This document shows, one piece after another, positions 32,176 through 46,681 of a stretch of 64,000 nt of DNA; position 1 is the first letter of the stretch; every line of letters begins with the position of its first letter. The notes beneath the pieces are model-generated. The model saw only the letters and a program-made list of their open reading frames with translations. It was not told the DNA's origin and ran no database searches. Where the stretch lies: contig NZ_CP088297.1 in the NCBI RefSeq assembly GCF_024666615.1, positions 3,762,501 to 3,826,500 on the forward strand, in the 5' to 3' direction. A program made the position numbers and the translations under genes. The stretch is from Aquabacterium sp. J223. Its GTDB lineage: Bacteria > Pseudomonadota > Gammaproteobacteria > Burkholderiales > Burkholderiaceae_C.

Positions 32176-33653
32176 GGCGCTTCACCGACGATGGGCGCGC
32201 GGCGCGCCTGGCGTCGGTGGAGCGCGGCCTCGTACACCGGGCGGTAGGCCCGCGCCGCCGCCGCCCACGACGGGTCCTCGGCCATGGCACGCTGCTGCAG
32301 CGCCTGCCAGTGTTCGCGCCGGCCCCAGGCCGCCATGGCGCGGCCGATGGCGTCGGCCAGGGCCTCGGCCGTGGCCTCGTCGAAGACGAACCCCGTGCCC
32401 TGGGACGGCTGCTCGTCGGCGTCGCGCACCGTGTCGGCCAGGCCGCCGACGCGGCGCACCAGCGGCAGCGTGCCGTAGCGCAGGCCGTAGAGCTGGGTCA
32501 GCCCGCAGGGCTCGAAGCGGCTGGGCACGAGGATGACGTCGGACCCGGCGACGATGCGGTGGGCGCAGGCCTCGTCGTACTGGATGCGCACCGCCACCCG
32601 ACCGGGCTGCGCCGACGCGGCCGACTCGAAGGCGTGCACCAGCGCCGCGTCGCCGGTGCCCTGTACCACCAGCTGGCCGCCGCGGTCGAGCAGCGCGGGC
32701 AGCGCGGCCAGCACCAGGTCGAGCCCCTTCTGCTCGGTCAGGCGGCTGACGATGCAGAACAGCGGCGCGCTCGGGTCGTCGGCCAGCCCCATCTCGGCCT
32801 GCAGCGCGCGCTTGCAGGCGGCCTTGCCGGCCAGGTCGCGGGCGTCATAGGTCTGCACCAGCGCGGCATCGATCGCCGGGTTCCAGACCGTGTCGTCGAC
32901 GCCGTTGAGGATGCCGCTGACCTCCGGGCCTCGGTGGCGCACAACGCCGTCGAGCTGGCAGCCGAACGCCGGCGTGGCGATCTCGCGGGCGTAGCTGGGG
33001 CTGACGGTGGTCACCCGGTCGGCGAACAGCAGCCCGGCCTTCATGAACGAGAGCTCGCCGTGGAACTCGAGCCCTTGCAGCTGCGCGTACGACGGGGGCA
33101 GGCCGAGACGCGGGAAGGACGCCATCGGGAACAGGCCCTGGTAGGCCAGGTTGTGCACGGTGAAGACGCTGGCGGCCGGCGTCGGCGCGTGCGCGTCCAG
33201 GTAGGCGCAGGTCAGCGCGGCATGCCAGTCGTGGGCGTGCACCACCTCGGGCGACCAGTGCTCGTCCAGCTCGCCGGCGGCCAGCCGGGCGGCCACCCAG
33301 CCGAGCAGGCCGAAGCGCTGCAGGTTGTCCGGCCAGTCCAGGCCGCGCGCGTCCTGGTAGGGGCCGGCGCCGCGGCGGTAGAGGTAGGGCGCGTCGATCA
33401 GGTAGGCCGCCAGCCCGCGCGGCCCCAGCCGGCCGAGCACCAGCCGCACGCGCGCGGCGTCGAACGCCGGCCCCAGCTCGGCCACCGGCTCGCGGCCGTG
33501 CAGCGCGTCCAGCAGCGCCGGGTGGCCGGGCAGCAGCAGCCGCACCTCGTCGCCGGCCGCCGCCTGCGCCGCCGGCAGCGCCGCCACCACGTCGGCCAGG
33601 CCGCCGGTCTTCAACCACGGGTAGACCTCGGCGGCGACGTGCAGGAGCTTCAT
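32151..33653 (-). CDS. glgA: Glycogen synthase (ADP-glucose)
   Basis: A 500-residue GT5 glycogen synthase. The ADP-glucose-binding KTGGLADVV motif is at residues 16-24, HAHDWHAAL is the conserved central segment, and [20 protein letters not shown] is the C-terminal retaining-glycosyltransferase signature with the catalytic Glu. It transfers glucose from ADP-glucose to the growing alpha-1,4-glucan in the cytoplasm. It lies 64 bp after glgC on the same strand, so the two form the classical glycogen pair. Length and motifs are normal for the family. The last residues ([19 protein letters not shown]) form a short tail overlapping the kinase gene. Confidence 0.95.
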   Translation of the reverse strand: MKLLHVAAEVYPWLKTGGLADVVAALPAAQAAAGDEVRLLLPGHPALLDALHGREPVAELGPAFDAARVRLVLGRLGPRGLAAYLIDAPYLYRRGAGPYQDARGLDWPDNLQRFGLLGWVAARLAAGELDEHWSPEVVHAHDWHAALTCAYLDAHAPTPAASVFTVHNLAYQGLFPMASFPRLGLPPSYAQLQGLEFHGELSFMKAGLLFADRVTTVSPSYAREIATPAFGCQLDGVVRHRGPEVSGILNGVDDTVWNPAIDAALVQTYDARDLAGKAACKRALQAEMGLADDPSAPLFCIVSRLTEQKGLDLVLAALPALLDRGGQLVVQGTGDAALVHAFESAASAQPGRVAVRIQYDEACAHRIVAGSDVILVPSRFEPCGLTQLYGLRYGTLPLVRRVGGLADTVRDADEQPSQGTGFVFDEATAEALADAIGRAMAAWGRREHWQALQQRAMAEDPSWAAAARAYRPVYEAALHRRQARRAPIVGEAPQPVGSAT

Positions 33654-33717
33654 GGTTGGAGGGCGGAGGGGAACGACGCGCCGCAGTGTGCCCGCGGATC
33701 ACGACCCGTCGATGGCG

Positions 33718-34974
33718 CTACAACCGCGCCAGCATGTCCCGCGTCACCAGCGTGATGCCGCCCTCGCTGCGCACGAAGCGGCGTTCGTCCTCCGCCGGGT
33801 CCTCGCCGATGACCATGCCGTCGGGGATGACGCAGCTGCGGTCGACCACCACCCGCTTCAGCCGCGCGCCGCGGCCGACCTCGACGTAGGGCAGCAGCAC
33901 GGCGCAGTCGACCTGGCTGTGGACCTCGGTGCGCACGCTGGAGAACAGCACCGAGTTGTGCACCTCGCCGCTGATGATGCTGCCGCCGGAGACCAGCGAC
34001 TGCAGCGCCACGCCGCGCCGCCCGGGCTGGTCATGCACGAACTTGGCCGGCGCCAGCTGCGGCTGGTAGGTCAGGATGGGCCAGCGCGGGTCGTACAGGT
34101 CGAGTTCGGGCAGCGTGGCGGTCAGGTCGATGTTGGCGTCCCAGTAGGCGTCGATGGTGCCCACGTCTCGCCAGTAGGGCGCGCCGTCGCCGCTGGTGAC
34201 GCAGCTGGCGGCGAAGGGATGGGCCTGGGCCACGCCCAGCCGCACCGCCCGCGGGATGATGTCCTTGCCGAAGTCGTGGGCGGACACCGGGTCGTCGATG
34301 TCGCGCGCCAGCTCGCGGAACAGGTAGGCGGCGTTGAAGATGTAGATGCCCATGCTGGCCAGCGCCATGTCCGGCTTGCCGGGCATGGCCGGCGGGTCGG
34401 CGGGCTTCTCGACGAAATCGGTGATGCGGTAGTCGGCGTCCACCGCCATCACGCCGAAGCCGGAGGCCTCCCGGCGCGGCACCTCGATGCAGCCGACGCT
34501 GACCTCGCAGCCACGCGCCACGTGGTCGGCCAGCATCAGCGCGTAGTTCTGCTTGTAGACGTGATCGCCGGCCAGCACGATGACGTAGTCGGCGCGGTAG
34601 CTCTGGATGATGTCGTGGTTCTGCCAGACGGCGTCGGCGGTCCCGCGGTACCAGCTCTCCTCGTCGATGCGCTGCTGCGCCGGCAGCAGGTCGACGAACT
34701 CGTTCAGCTCCTGCTTCAGGAAGGCCCAGCCTCGCTGCAGGTGGCGCAGCAGGCTGTGGCTCTTGTACTGGGTGATGACGCCGATGCGCCGGATGCCCGA
34801 GTTCAGGCAGTTCGACAGCGCGAAGTCGATGATGCGGAACTTGCCGCCGAAGTACAGCGCCGGCTTGGCCCGGCGGTCGGTCAGGTTCTTCAGCCGGCTG
34901 CCGCGGCCACCGGCCAGCACGAGGGCCACCGCCTGCTTGGGGAGTTGGAGCGTTCGGGCGAGCGGGGTGGCCAT
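33718..34974 (-). CDS. glgC: Glucose-1-phosphate adenylyltransferase (first copy)
   Basis: A 418-residue ADP-glucose pyrophosphorylase. The nucleotide-binding [15 protein letters not shown] is followed by [20 protein letters not shown], with the Gly-rich loop and the usual glucose-1-phosphate site further on (GFGVMAVD, then DFVEKP). The C-terminal third is the left-handed beta-helix ([15 protein letters not shown]). The ATG at 34974 gives [20 protein letters not shown], the usual start; the longer frame to 35010 is less likely. It supplies ADP-glucose to GlgA. A second, more divergent glgC lies at 60-61 kb, so control of ADP-glucose synthesis may be split between two isoforms. Confidence 0.95.
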   Translation of the reverse strand: MATPLARTLQLPKQAVALVLAGGRGSRLKNLTDRRAKPALYFGGKFRIIDFALSNCLNSGIRRIGVITQYKSHSLLRHLQRGWAFLKQELNEFVDLLPAQQRIDEESWYRGTADAVWQNHDIIQSYRADYVIVLAGDHVYKQNYALMLADHVARGCEVSVGCIEVPRREASGFGVMAVDADYRITDFVEKPADPPAMPGKPDMALASMGIYIFNAAYLFRELARDIDDPVSAHDFGKDIIPRAVRLGVAQAHPFAASCVTSGDGAPYWRDVGTIDAYWDANIDLTATLPELDLYDPRWPILTYQPQLAPAKFVHDQPGRRGVALQSLVSGGSIISGEVHNSVLFSSVRTEVHSQVDCAVLLPYVEVGRGARLKRVVVDRSCVIPDGMVIGEDPAEDERRFVRSEGGITLVTRDMLARL

Positions 34975-35034
34975 TGGGCCATCGCGGGCAAGCCGGATGC
35001 CCAGCGGCAACCGCAGGTTTCAGCGGGGGCCGGA

Positions 35035-35063
35035 GGCGCCCGGGCACCGCGGCGCCGGGCGCC
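35035..35063 (-). terminator. Hairpin after GH100-like gene
   Basis: GGCGCCCGG (35035-35043) and CCGGGCGCC (35055-35063) form a perfect 9-bp stem with an 11-nt loop, 4 bp after the stop of the glycosidase gene at 35068. Because glgC begins 93 bp downstream of that stop, the hairpin may separate the glycosidase from glgC and glgA. Confidence 0.55.
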
Positions 35064-35067
35064 GGCC

Positions 35068-36312
35068 CTACATGGCGAAGCGCCCCTGCTCGATCGCCTG
35101 CCGGGCGATGAGGAAGGCGGCCGCGTTCCAGCTCTGGCCGGGCATGCCCGACGGCGCCAGCGTCTGGCCGTGGAACCACTCGGAGAAGCGCCAGTCGGCG
35201 GCGGCGTTCGCCTGCGCCAGCTTGGACAACTCGGTGCGGGCCAGGTCGTGCTGGCCCATCTGCGCCAGCGCCATCGCCCAGAAGCCGCCGATGAAGGGCC
35301 AGATGCCCCCGTTGTGGTACTGGTGCGGCAGGTTCTGCTGGTGGCGGCCCATGTACAGGCGCCACATGTCGTCGTCCGGCGCGATCGGCCGCATCACCGC
35401 CCGTGCCGGGTAAGGGCTGCTGGCGCCGCCGGCCAGCAGCGTCTTGATGATCTGCTGGCCCATGGCGTCGCCGGCCAGGCCGTAGAGCAGCGCCAGCACG
35501 TTGCCGAACACGTCGCCCTCGTCGCCGGCGAAGGAGAGGTTGACGAAGCTGAGGTAGAGCCCGGGGTTGCGCTGCCCGCGCTTGACGTAGTGGCCGAGCA
35601 GCCGCACGCGCCGGTTCTCCGACACCTCGCGGCCGAAGGGATGGAACAGCTGCTGGAAGTGGTCGCGCGTCGATTCGTAGCCCGGCAGGTCGTAGAGCTG
35701 CTTGACGCGGAACCACAGCGCGTTGGTGTAGAGCACGTAGCCCGAGCGGGGCATGATGTCCGCCCAGTCGCTGGCCTCGTTCTGCTGCAGCAGCGCCAGC
35801 CCCGGGTGCTCCTGCGCCTGCAGCCATTGCACCGCCTTGTCCACCTGCGGCTGCCAGCGACCACGCAGCGCGGCGTCGGCGCCCGGCTGCCGGCGCACGT
35901 GGTCGACGGCGATCAGCCACCACAGCGTGGCGTCGATGCAGCCGAGGTACCAGAAGTCGGCGCCCTCGCCGCCCGGGTCGACGAACTTCGGGATCTGCCC
36001 GTTCGCCGCCTGGCCGGCGGCCAGCGCGTCCAGGCTGGCGATGGCGCCCTGCTCCAGCGCGGTGCGGCCGCTGCCGGCCATGGCCAGCACGCAGATGGCG
36101 GCGTCGCGGCCGAAGACGCGGGTGTAGCGGCGCGACGCCGCCTGCTCGCCGTCGGTGGCGGCGAGCACGCCGCCCGGCGTGGTGTTGCGTTCGAGCAGGG
36201 CCCAGGACGCGTCGGCGCACTGCGCCACCAGCCCGAAAGGCGCCGGGGCGGGCACGGCGGCCGTGCAGGCCGGTCCACGGGCGGGAACGACGGGGATCGG
36301 GAGCTGGGTCAC
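35068..36312 (-). CDS. GH100 / amylo-alpha-1,6-glucosidase-like glycosidase
   Basis: A 414-residue (alpha/alpha)6-barrel glycosidase. The segment SDWADIMPRSGYVLYTNALW closely resembles the catalytic region of GH100 neutral invertases (a DW-x-D...PRSGYVL pattern). HNGGIWPFIGGFWAMALAQM and GMPGQSWNAAAFLIARQ are the later barrel helices with the second acidic residue region. ASRRYTRVFGRDAAICVLAM matches the debranching-enzyme/invertase N-terminal motif. Related proteins are annotated either way, and the substrate (sucrose or a glucan branch) is not settled by sequence. Position next to glgC and glgA favours a glucan. The GTG at 36312 is chosen for its GGGAAAG upstream and because longer frames enter the divergent promoter region. 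Confidence 0.68.
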   Translation of the reverse strand: MTQLPIPVVPARGPACTAAVPAPAPFGLVAQCADASWALLERNTTPGGVLAATDGEQAASRRYTRVFGRDAAICVLAMAGSGRTALEQGAIASLDALAAGQAANGQIPKFVDPGGEGADFWYLGCIDATLWWLIAVDHVRRQPGADAALRGRWQPQVDKAVQWLQAQEHPGLALLQQNEASDWADIMPRSGYVLYTNALWFRVKQLYDLPGYESTRDHFQQLFHPFGREVSENRRVRLLGHYVKRGQRNPGLYLSFVNLSFAGDEGDVFGNVLALLYGLAGDAMGQQIIKTLLAGGASSPYPARAVMRPIAPDDDMWRLYMGRHQQNLPHQYHNGGIWPFIGGFWAMALAQMGQHDLARTELSKLAQANAAADWRFSEWFHGQTLAPSGMPGQSWNAAAFLIARQAIEQGRFAM

Positions 36313-36502
36313 AGTACTGCTTTCCCTGTGCGCTTCGAAAGCGCCATGGTGACCGGGTTCAGGCCCGACGGTCGGTGGAACAGCGCGCCCTGCGGCGGCC
36401 TCTTCGGGCAGTGTAAACATCCCTCGGTTGGCAATGGCGGCCACGCGGCAAGCCCCCCTACCATCGCCTGCGAGGCCGGGCAGGCCTGCGAGGAGGCGTG
36501 GG

Positions 36503-37120
36503 ATGAGGCTGCCGTTTTCAAGGCTGGACGGGCCGCTGTTCGTCGCCGCCGTCTTCGCCGTGCTGGTGCTGTCGCGGCTGCTCGCGCTGGCCCTGCCCAC
36601 CGACTTCTACTTCACCTTCCAGTCGCTGTTCTCCGACCGCGAGCCGCGCCACATGCTGCTGTCGCTGTTCGGCAAGATGGCGGCGCCCTTCCTGTGCGGC
36701 CTGCTGGCCGGCGTCTTGTGCCTCGCCCGCTGGCGCCGGCTCCACGGCGCGCAGGCCGGTCCGCGCAGTGCGTTCGCGCGGCGCGTTCGCACCGTCTGGG
36801 CGCCGACGCTGTTCGCGGCCGGCGTCCTCGCCGCCTTCCTGTCCGCCTGGCCGGCCATGGTGTACTGGGACCTGATGGCCAACCCCGAGGTCGCGCACCT
36901 CAAGCCGGCCTTCTTCGTGCTGTACGCCATCTACATGCTGAGCTTCGGCTATGTCAGCCTGCTCGGCCTGCTGACGGCCATCTTCCTGCGCGAGCACGTC
37001 GGCGGCGCCGACGCCGGCGAAGGCTCGGTCTCGCGGCGCGAGCTGTCCCGGGTCGGCGCGCTGTGGCTGCTCAATTCGGGGCTGGCGTCGGCGGCGATGA
37101 AGCTGCTGACGGGCGCCTGA
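36503..37120 (+). CDS. Hypothetical inner-membrane protein
   Basis: A 205-residue protein with four probable membrane helices: LFVAAVFAVLVLSRLLALAL, APFLCGLLAGVLCLA, TLFAAGVLAAFLSAWPAMVY and FFVLYAIYMLSFGYVSLLGL. I do not recognise the family. The ATG at 36503 has a strong AGGAGG (36491-36496) six bases upstream. It is the first gene of a plus-strand run that continues with the gene at 37123 two bases after its stop and then with three more small genes up to 39668. It is divergent from the GH100-like gene; the 190-bp region between the two holds the promoters, but none is clear. Confidence 0.65.
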   Translation: MRLPFSRLDGPLFVAAVFAVLVLSRLLALALPTDFYFTFQSLFSDREPRHMLLSLFGKMAAPFLCGLLAGVLCLARWRRLHGAQAGPRSAFARRVRTVWAPTLFAAGVLAAFLSAWPAMVYWDLMANPEVAHLKPAFFVLYAIYMLSFGYVSLLGLLTAIFLREHVGGADAGEGSVSRRELSRVGALWLLNSGLASAAMKLLTGA

Positions 37121-37122
37121 CC

Positions 37123-38112
37123 ATGCGCCTGACCCGTCGCCCGCTGCGGCGCCGACCGGGCCCACCGGCCGGCCCGACGCTGACCGCCCTCGCCCGTGGC
37201 TCGCTGCTGCCGCCGCTGCTGGGCGGCATGCTGCTGCTGTCGGCGACGCTGTGCCTCGACGCCGCCCATTACCGTGGCCTGCACGCCGCCGGCCGGCCGC
37301 CACCGCTGCCGCTGGCCGCCGCCGGGCTGCCGCCGGCCGAGGACGAGGCGCCGACGGAGCCTGACGCGCCCGCCGCGGCCGGAATCGAAGGCGGGGACCG
37401 CCGCGAGCTGCCGGTTCGGGTGGTCGCGCTGGAATCGCGCGGCGGCCGCCCGACGCCCGCCGACCCCGCCCGGCAGTGGGCGACGCAGGGCCGTGTCGCG
37501 GTCAACCTGCTGCTCCGCTCCGGCTACCTGGACAGCGCGAGCGCCGACGTGCTGGGCGGCGACCCGCCGGTCACCGCCTACCGCCTGCGGCCGCTGCCCG
37601 AGGTGCTGAACTGCGCCCATGCCGGCCTGAGCCTGCCGCAACCGGCCGACGACGCGGCGGTGGCCCGCCTCATGCACGCCGCCCACCTCGCGATCTCGGC
37701 GGTGGCGGTGGAGAAGTTCCACCGCACCGGCCTGCAGCGGCGGCTGGAATGGTGGTGGGCGCGCGCCTGGTCGGCGCTGACCGGCGACCTGCCGGACCTC
37801 TCGCTCGGCCCGGCGCAGATCCGGCCGTCCACCCTGTCGTCGCTGCTCGTGCGGATGCCGCCGGGCGGGCGGACCCCGGCGGCCTGGGCCGCCGACCCGG
37901 TCGGCACCCTGGCGGACGAATGCGCGGCGCTGGGCGTGGCCGCCGCCCTGATCCACCACCAGCTGTCGGCGCCACGCGACGGGCCAGGCAGCCCCACCGA
38001 AGCCGCCCTCATGGCCTACGCCGGCCAGCGCCGCCCCACCCATGCCGTCATCGACTACGCCCCCATCGTCGCGCGGATGGCGGACCTGCTGCAGGAGCCG
38101 TTCGGGCCCTGA
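37123..38112 (+). CDS. Hypothetical membrane-anchored protein
   Basis: A 329-residue protein starting two bases after the preceding stop. An Arg-rich N-terminus (RRPLRRRPG) is followed by one membrane helix (SLLPPLLGGMLLLSATLCL, residues about 27-47), a Pro/Ala-rich linker, then a mostly helical periplasmic domain. The domain contains AISAVAVEKFHRTGLQRRLE and PDLSLGPAQIRPSTLSSLL; the SLGPAQI part recalls the S-x-G-x-x-QI motif of lysozyme/lytic-transglycosylase-type folds, but the overall family is not recognised. A cell-wall-related role is therefore only a suggestion. It is coupled with the membrane protein upstream. Confidence 0.62.
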   Translation: MRLTRRPLRRRPGPPAGPTLTALARGSLLPPLLGGMLLLSATLCLDAAHYRGLHAAGRPPPLPLAAAGLPPAEDEAPTEPDAPAAAGIEGGDRRELPVRVVALESRGGRPTPADPARQWATQGRVAVNLLLRSGYLDSASADVLGGDPPVTAYRLRPLPEVLNCAHAGLSLPQPADDAAVARLMHAAHLAISAVAVEKFHRTGLQRRLEWWWARAWSALTGDLPDLSLGPAQIRPSTLSSLLVRMPPGGRTPAAWAADPVGTLADECAALGVAAALIHHQLSAPRDGPGSPTEAALMAYAGQRRPTHAVIDYAPIVARMADLLQEPFGP

Positions 38113-38173
38113 CCGCCGGGGCACCGGCCGGCAGAATGGCCCCCATCCACCGCACCGGCCGAGGAAGCGCCCG

Positions 38174-38629
38174 ATGAGCAGCCTGTTCGCCTTCCTGCAC
38201 TTCGTCGCCGCGTTCGGCCTCGCGGCCACGCTGTTCCTCGAATGGCAGACGCTCGGCCCGTCGCCCACGCACGCCGAAGCGGTCCGGCTGCAGCGCGTCG
38301 ACGCCTGGTACGGCCTGTTCGCCGTCGTGGTGCTGGTGGCCGGCACGCTGCGGGTGCTGTACTTCGAGAAGGGCCATGCCTTCTACACCGGCAACCCCTT
38401 CTTCCACGCCAAGGTCGGCCTCTTCGTGGCGATCGGCCTGCTGTCCATCTACCCGACGGTGCGCTTCATCCGATGGCGGCCGCAGACGCGGCAGGGCCTG
38501 GCCCCGGTGCTGTCGGGCGACGAGTACCGCCGCCTGCGCCTGGTGCTGCGGCTGGAGGTGGTGCTGGTGATCGCATTGCTGCTGTGCGCCAGCCTGATGG
38601 CACGCGGCGTGGGCCTCAGGGGGTCGTGA
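38174..38629 (+). CDS. DUF2214-family membrane protein
   Basis: A 151-residue protein with four membrane helices. The N-terminal FLHFVAAFGLAATLFLEW, the YGLFAVVVLVAGTLRVLYFE helix and NPFFHAKVGLFVAIGLLSIY match the DUF2214 pattern. Function unknown; the His, Glu and Tyr residues inside the helices are conserved in the family as I recall it. The ATG at 38174 is 61 bp after the preceding stop, and its stop overlaps the next start in a TGATG, which means it is translated together with the reductase-like gene. Confidence 0.78.
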   Translation: MSSLFAFLHFVAAFGLAATLFLEWQTLGPSPTHAEAVRLQRVDAWYGLFAVVVLVAGTLRVLYFEKGHAFYTGNPFFHAKVGLFVAIGLLSIYPTVRFIRWRPQTRQGLAPVLSGDEYRRLRLVLRLEVVLVIALLLCASLMARGVGLRGS

Positions 38630-39192
38630 TGGCCACCCAGTACTACACCGCCACCAGCCTGGACGGCTTCATCGCCACCGAGGACCACTCGCTGGCCTGG
38701 CTGTTCCCGCTGGGCGACATCGCCGACACCGGCTACCCCGACTTCATCCGCGGCGTCGGCGCGCTGGCCATGGGGTCGTCCACCTACGACTGGATGCTGC
38801 GCCATGTGGTGCAGGCCAAGCAGCCGTGGCCCTACGAACGGCCGGTGTGGGTGTTCTCCCACCGCACGCGGCCGGGGGTGCCGGGCGCCGACATCCGCTT
38901 CGTGCGCGGCGACGTGCGGCCGGTGCATGCGGCCATGCGGGAGGCCGCCGGCGCCGGCAACGTCTGGCTGGTCGGCGGCGGCGACCTGGTCGGCCAGTTC
39001 CACGACGCCGGCCTGCTCGACGAGGTCATCGTGCAGGTGGGCTCGGTCACGCTCGGCGCGGGCCGGCCGCTGCTGCCTCGACGCATCACCCACCCGACGC
39101 TGGAACTCACCGGGGCGCGGCGCATCGGCCCCGGTTTCGCCGAGCTGCGCTACACCGTGCGCCGCCACGCCACCGACGGAGCCGCCCCATGA
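38629..39192 (+). CDS. Dihydrofolate reductase family (RibD C-terminal-like) protein
   Basis: A 187-residue protein of the DHFR/RibD-C fold, as in YyaP/YwjB-type proteins. The start YYTATSLDGFIATEDHSLAW, the GALAMGSSTYDWMLR segment, VWVFSHRT and the NADPH-loop NVWLVGGGDLVGQFHDAGLL are all family features. It may reduce a small substrate with NADPH, but the group includes many members of unknown activity. Overlaps with both neighbours (TGATG at the start, ATGA at the end) show tight coupling in the operon. It is not the housekeeping folA. Confidence 0.85.
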   Translation: MATQYYTATSLDGFIATEDHSLAWLFPLGDIADTGYPDFIRGVGALAMGSSTYDWMLRHVVQAKQPWPYERPVWVFSHRTRPGVPGADIRFVRGDVRPVHAAMREAAGAGNVWLVGGGDLVGQFHDAGLLDEVIVQVGSVTLGAGRPLLPRRITHPTLELTGARRIGPGFAELRYTVRRHATDGAAP

Positions 39193-39658
39193 CACGCCTC
39201 ACCCGTTCGCTGCTGCTGGTCGCGTCGCACGGCATCGTGCTGGCCGTGGGCTTCGCGCTCGGCGTCTACACCCTGCCGCTGTTGGTGGCGCCGGCCGGGC
39301 CCAGCACCGAGGAACTGGCGGCGCAGGCGGCGCAGGCCGCCTACCGCGGCGAATTCCGCCGCGACCTGAAGGACAGCGACGCGCTGCACTGGGGCGAGGG
39401 CCAGGTGGCGGTCGGCCGGCGCAGCATCGCGCTCACCGGCACGCTGGCCCCCGGGCCCGACTACAAGCTGTACCTGTCGCCCGAGTTCGTCGAGACCGAA
39501 GCCGACTTCCTGCGGCTGAAGCCGCGCATGGTGCGCGTCGGCGACGTCAAGACCTTCCGCAACTTCACGGTGGCGGTGCCGGAGGGCGTGGACATCGAAC
39601 GCCACACCACGGTGATCGTCTGGTGCGAGAGCTTCGGCCAGTTCATCACCGCGGCGCG

Positions 39659-39668
<10 letters not shown>
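39189..39668 (+). CDS. DM13-domain protein
   Basis: A 159-residue protein with one N-terminal membrane helix or signal (LLLVASHGIVLAVGFALGVY) and a DM13 domain. The hallmarks are DALHWGEGQVAV, LTGTLAPGPDYKLYLSPEFV, RVGDVKTFRNFTVAVPEGVD and the final VIVWCESFGQFITAARYR with a conserved Cys. DM13 has been proposed to take part in cytochrome-like or electron-transfer chemistry, but the role is not established. It is the last gene of the 36.5-39.7 kb unit, and its last 10 bp overlap the convergent malQ-treY gene. Confidence 0.82.
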
Positions 39669-44746
<5,078 letters not shown>

Positions 44747-44750
44747 GCCG

Positions 44751-46583
44751 TCAGCCGCCACTGGCCTGCTCCCGGCCGACCCTCAGGCCGTGCGGCATCA
44801 GCGAGCCGCCGTCCCAGGCGTGGCTGAACAGCGTCTCGCCCTGCCCATGGCACGGCACGGCCGTGTCGCCGAAGTTGGCGTCCATGCGCCAGGTGCTGCC
44901 GTCGCCCAGCGTCCACATCACCTGCATCCGGCTGCCCTCGACCCGGTAGTGCCCGCCCTCGCGCTGGCCGGCCAGCCGCGGCGCCAGGTGTTCGTGGCGC
45001 ACCTGCAGGATGCGGCGCAGCCAGTCCAGCCGCTCGCGGTGCGGCGACTGGGTGCGCGAGGACCAGTCGAGCTTGCACTGGACGAAGGTGGCCTCGTCGT
45101 TGGGGTCGGGAATGCGCTCTCGCACCTTCGGGTCGGCGAAGGCCGCGAAGCGCTTGAACTCCTCGCGCCGGCCGGTGGACACCGCCTCCGCCAGCTCGCC
45201 CTCGAAATCGCAGAAATAGAGGAAGGGCGTGGCGGCGTCGAACTCCTCGCCCATGAACAGCATCGGGATGTGCGGCGACAGCAGCAGGCAGGCCTGCACC
45301 GTCTGCAGCGCGCGCGGGTCGCAGAGCTGGTGCAGGCGCTCGCCGAAGGCCCGGTTGCCGATCTGGTCGTGGTTCTGCAGGAAGGAGACGAAGGCGATCG
45401 AGGGCAGCTGGGCGCTGGGCTCGCCGCGGGCCTCGCCGTCGCGCAGCGCCGACGGCTCGCCCTGGTAGGCGAAGCCCTCGGCCAGGCACCGTGCCAGGCG
45501 CCTGACCGGCTCGTCGGCGTAGTCGGCGTAGTAGCCGTCGGTCTGGCCGGTGAGCAGCACGTGCGCCGCGTGGTGCAGGTCGTCGTTCCACTGCGCGTCG
45601 GCGATGCGCGGCCGGCCCTCCGCGTCGCGGGTCAGCAGGTGCGCCTGGTTGAGGTCGTTCTCCAGCACCAGGTGCACGGCGCGCTGCCGGCCGGGCCCGC
45701 CGCGCAGCGCGCGGCCGATCTCGGCGCAGATGTGCTCGGGCGAGTCGTCGCGGATGGCGTGCACCGCGTCCATGCGCAGGCCGTCGAAGTGGAATTCCTC
45801 CACCCAGTACAGCGCGTTGTGGACGTAGAAGTCGCGCACCGTGCGGCTGCCCTCGCCGTCGAAGTTGATGGCGGCGCCCCACGGGGTCTGGTGCCGGGGA
45901 TTGAAGAAGGTCGAGCAGTAGGCGTGCAGGTAGTTGCCGTCCGGCCCGAAGTGGTTATAGACGACGTCGAGCAGCACCATCAGGCCGAGCCGGTGGGCCT
46001 CGTCGACCAGTGCCTTCAGCTGGTCCGGCGTGCCGTGGCTGGCGTCGGGCGCGTACTGCAGCACGCCGTCGTACCCCCAGCCGTGGCGGCCGGGGAAGTC
46101 GGCCAGCGGCAGCAGCTCGACGGCGGTGACGCCCAGCGTCACCAGGTCGGACAGCCGGGCCGTCGCCGCGGCGTAGGTGCCCTCGGGGGTGAAGGTGCCC
46201 AGGTGCAGCTCGTAGACCACCGCCTCGTGCCACGGCCGGCCGCGCCAGGCGCCGTCGCGCCAGGCGTAGGCGGTCGGGTCCATCACCATGCTCGGCCCGT
46301 GCACGTCGTCGGGGTTGTAGCGCGACGCCGGATCGGGCACGGCCAGCTCGCCGCCCTGCCCGTCGTCGATGACGAAGCGGTAGCGGGTGCCGGCGCCCGC
46401 CTCGGGCACCACCAGCTCGTGCCAGCCGCCCTCGAGCGGCCGCATCGGCCGGCGCGACGGCCCGCTGGCCCCGCGTTCCACCTGCAGCTGCACCTGCGCC
46501 CGGTCGGGCGCCCACAGTCGGAAGCGCACGCCGCCGCCGGGCAGGAGGCTGGCGCCGAAGGGCATGTCGTGTCGGAGGGTCAT
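44751..46583 (-). CDS. treZ: Malto-oligosyltrehalose trehalohydrolase
   Basis: A 610-residue GH13 enzyme. The N-terminal carbohydrate-binding sandwich starts FRLWAPDRAQVQLQVE, followed by the barrel: VYELHLGTFTPEGTYAAA, VVYNHFGPDGNY, nucleophile region FDGLRMDAVHAI, acid/base Glu in LVLENDLNQ, and the third acid in FLQNHDQIGNRA. It hydrolyses the bond next to the trehalosyl end made by TreY to release trehalose. The ATG at 46583 is used; another ATG lies six codons later. The same reading frame runs on upstream into the tonB-receptor frame only because that gene is frameshifted. It is followed after four bases by malQ-treY, so the two act as one unit. Confidence 0.95.
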   Translation of the reverse strand: MTLRHDMPFGASLLPGGGVRFRLWAPDRAQVQLQVERGASGPSRRPMRPLEGGWHELVVPEAGAGTRYRFVIDDGQGGELAVPDPASRYNPDDVHGPSMVMDPTAYAWRDGAWRGRPWHEAVVYELHLGTFTPEGTYAAATARLSDLVTLGVTAVELLPLADFPGRHGWGYDGVLQYAPDASHGTPDQLKALVDEAHRLGLMVLLDVVYNHFGPDGNYLHAYCSTFFNPRHQTPWGAAINFDGEGSRTVRDFYVHNALYWVEEFHFDGLRMDAVHAIRDDSPEHICAEIGRALRGGPGRQRAVHLVLENDLNQAHLLTRDAEGRPRIADAQWNDDLHHAAHVLLTGQTDGYYADYADEPVRRLARCLAEGFAYQGEPSALRDGEARGEPSAQLPSIAFVSFLQNHDQIGNRAFGERLHQLCDPRALQTVQACLLLSPHIPMLFMGEEFDAATPFLYFCDFEGELAEAVSTGRREEFKRFAAFADPKVRERIPDPNDEATFVQCKLDWSSRTQSPHRERLDWLRRILQVRHEHLAPRLAGQREGGHYRVEGSRMQVMWTLGDGSTWRMDANFGDTAVPCHGQGETLFSHAWDGGSLMPHGLRVGREQASGG

Positions 46584-46681
46584 CGAGGCAGCAAAAGCCG
46601 TGGCGCGGAACGGCGTCAGGTCAGCAAGGCACAGACCCGCCGGCACCGGGGTGTGCCTCGGGCCATGGGGCCGGCCCTGCC

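Noticed and set aside
33652-38112. Single 1486-codon frame on the plus strand
   Set aside because: Only its last part (37123-38112) is credible; the remainder is antisense to glgC and the GH100-like gene or out of frame with the real membrane-protein gene at 36503.
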